64,000 nt of DNA from Rhodocyclales bacterium (GTDB lineage: Bacteria; Pseudomonadota; Gammaproteobacteria; Burkholderiales; Rhodocyclaceae): the NCBI GenBank assembly GCA_016214145.1, contig JACRPA010000003.1, forward strand, positions 62,001 through 126,000, written 5' to 3'. The notes beneath the pieces were generated by a model. The model did no database searches. It worked only from the letters and a program-made list of their open reading frames with translations, and was not told where the DNA came from. Of the stretch, positions 62,996 through 64,000 are shown in pieces. How positions within the stretch are numbered: the stretch's first letter is position 1; each line of letters opens with the position of its first letter. A program made the position numbers and the translations under genes.

Positions 62996-64000
62996 TCAAG
63001 CAAGTCGCTGGCGGATTTCCCGGGCGGCCGTGGCCGTGCGACCCAGCTTGACCGGGCCCTCGATCGGCGCCTGGCCGAGTATGCGCGTCAGGGTCGCCGT
63101 CACCGTTGCCGTATCGTCGTCGAAGGCGTCGTGCGCGGTGGCGCGCGAGGCTCCCGCGGTCCCGGCTGCTTCGTTGTTCGGCGCCAGCACCCAGTCCGCC
63201 CGGCCGGCGGCGAACAGTTGCCGCACTTCGTCATCCTTCTCGATGTACTTCTGCATGCCGAGCAGCGGCCCGCCGTCGGGCCGCACCAGGGGGATGCGGT
63301 GCGGTTCCTCGCCAGCGTTCGACACCAGGTAGAGCAGCGATTTGTTGTAGATGTGCTTGCAGTTGTCGTCCAGCTCCTTGCGGTCGGTCAGGGTGAACAC
63401 GGCGAAGCGGCCGATGCCGCCGGAGGCGATCCCGGGCAGATAGGTTTCCTTGAAGAGGTCGACGCGGCAGGCCGGCGCCCAGAGTGTGCAGGTGCGCACT
63501 TTCAGGCCGAAGCCGGTCTCGCCCTTGAGCGGGCCGACGGCAATGGGGCCGCCGGACGACAGCAGCTGCACCAGCGGCGCCTGGAAGATGCCGCCGGCGC
63601 TGTGGGCGACGGCGTGGATCTCGACGGTCGGATCGGCCGCGCAGAGCCGGCGGATGCATTCGGCGGCGAAGCGCGCGCCGCCGTCCGTCCGCCGCGTGGC
63701 GAGCAGGGCGTTTTCCTTGACTTCTTCCCAGAGCGCCTTGCCGCCGCCGACGCGGGCGATGGCCTCCAGCGCGTCGTCGAGGCGGTCGAGCATGAAATCC
63801 TTGGCGGCCTCGAGCACTCCTTCGGGGCGTCGCTGGCGCAGCGCGTCCTCGAGGATGTTTTTCACCGTGCTCCAGAAGTCGGTGCGCCAGATAAAGCCTA
63901 CCGGGTAGATGTGGTTGGCCAGCATGGCCGGACGATAGCTGGCGATGCGCGCCGCGGCCTCGTCCTCGCCGACCAGGCCGCCGTGGGCGTAGAGCAGCAG
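62996..64000 (-). CDS. Alpha/beta-hydrolase-like protein, 5' end beyond the window
   Basis: At least 334 residues; the frame stays open through the right edge. LLLYAHGGLVGEDEAAARIA near the edge resembles an oxyanion loop, and EIHAVAHSAGGIFQAPLVQL is a nucleophile-elbow motif (AHSAGG). ECIRRLCAADPTVEIHAVAH and WAPACRVDLFKETYLPGIAS follow. The family could be a large intracellular lipase/esterase; the exact group is not recognised. It converges on the phosphoribosyltransferase gene with an 18-bp gap. Confidence 0.7.
   Translation of the reverse strand: MLLYAHGGLVGEDEAAARIASYRPAMLANHIYPVGFIWRTDFWSTVKNILEDALRQRRPEGVLEAAKDFMLDRLDDALEAIARVGGGKALWEEVKENALLATRRTDGGARFAAECIRRLCAADPTVEIHAVAHSAGGIFQAPLVQLLSSGGPIAVGPLKGETGFGLKVRTCTLWAPACRVDLFKETYLPGIASGGIGRFAVFTLTDRKELDDNCKHIYNKSLLYLVSNAGEEPHRIPLVRPDGGPLLGMQKYIEKDDEVRQLFAAGRADWVLAPNNEAAGTAGASRATAHDAFDDDTATVTATLTRILGQAPIEGPVKLGRTATAAREIRQRLA

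Overview
The window is GC-rich (about 65-70% by eye) and reads as a chromosome segment of a betaproteobacterium, probably of the Rhodocyclales/Sterolibacteriaceae type. The evidence is gene content (UbiA/UbiD, MetY, RidA-RecG, bactofilin, DUF2802, SPOR protein, glutathione-linked formaldehyde oxidation, a NuoE/NuoF-type formate dehydrogenase); the taxon is an inference. No rRNA, tRNA, transposase, phage structural gene or CRISPR array was seen.

Layout. 0-9.6 kb: a same-strand acyl-CoA degradation operon with two thiolases, DegV, MaoC hydratase, two hydroxyacyl-CoA dehydrogenase/enoyl-CoA hydratase fusions of opposite domain order, YciA thioesterase and an enoyl-CoA hydratase. 9.6-15.4 kb: OmpA-like protein, hydrolase, ThDP enzyme, FAD dehydrogenase and bactofilin. 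15.5-22.6 kb: MetY, DUF2802, SPOR protein, RidA, RecG, a VapBC45-like toxin-antitoxin pair and UbiA. 22.6-33.5 kb: DUF3617 protein, a FixLJ-like two-component system, lipoyl-E3, OsmC, heme O synthase, a CuA subunit and heme-copper subunit I with a nitric-oxide-reductase-like His-Glu active site, and a copper-type P-ATPase. 33.5-44.7 kb: an accessory island with HigBA, an AT-richer SIR2-like gene, a giant nuclease-STAND ATPase protein, a second RelE/HigA pair and an orphan AAA ATPase. 45-52.4 kb: formaldehyde to formate to CO2 (AdhI, FghA, Gfa, FdhB, FdhA). 52.4-64 kb: small ORFs, acetyltransferase, DEAD helicase, YegS lipid kinase, a rearranged yegS-X-ubiD locus, UbiD, a phosphoribosyltransferase and a partial hydrolase.

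Three layers of non-coding structure stand out. (1) A dispersed, non-palindromic element of about 25 bp (called R2 here) occurs at least 12 times. It lies between genes, in-frame inside genes and at stop codons, and four same-orientation copies bracket the cassettes of the accessory island. (2) Palindromic repeats (called R1, around GTAGGTCGGG) sit between genes but are also translated inside the formate dehydrogenase alpha subunit and the RecG N-terminus, giving the same peptide in both. (3) A 42-bp site with GGAAC/GTTCC ends recurs upstream of the two-component system, the heme O synthase/NO-reductase-like divergon and the gfa/formate dehydrogenase divergon, with weaker versions before adhI and osmC. 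It suggests one regulon joining NO handling and glutathione-linked formaldehyde/S-nitrosoglutathione metabolism.
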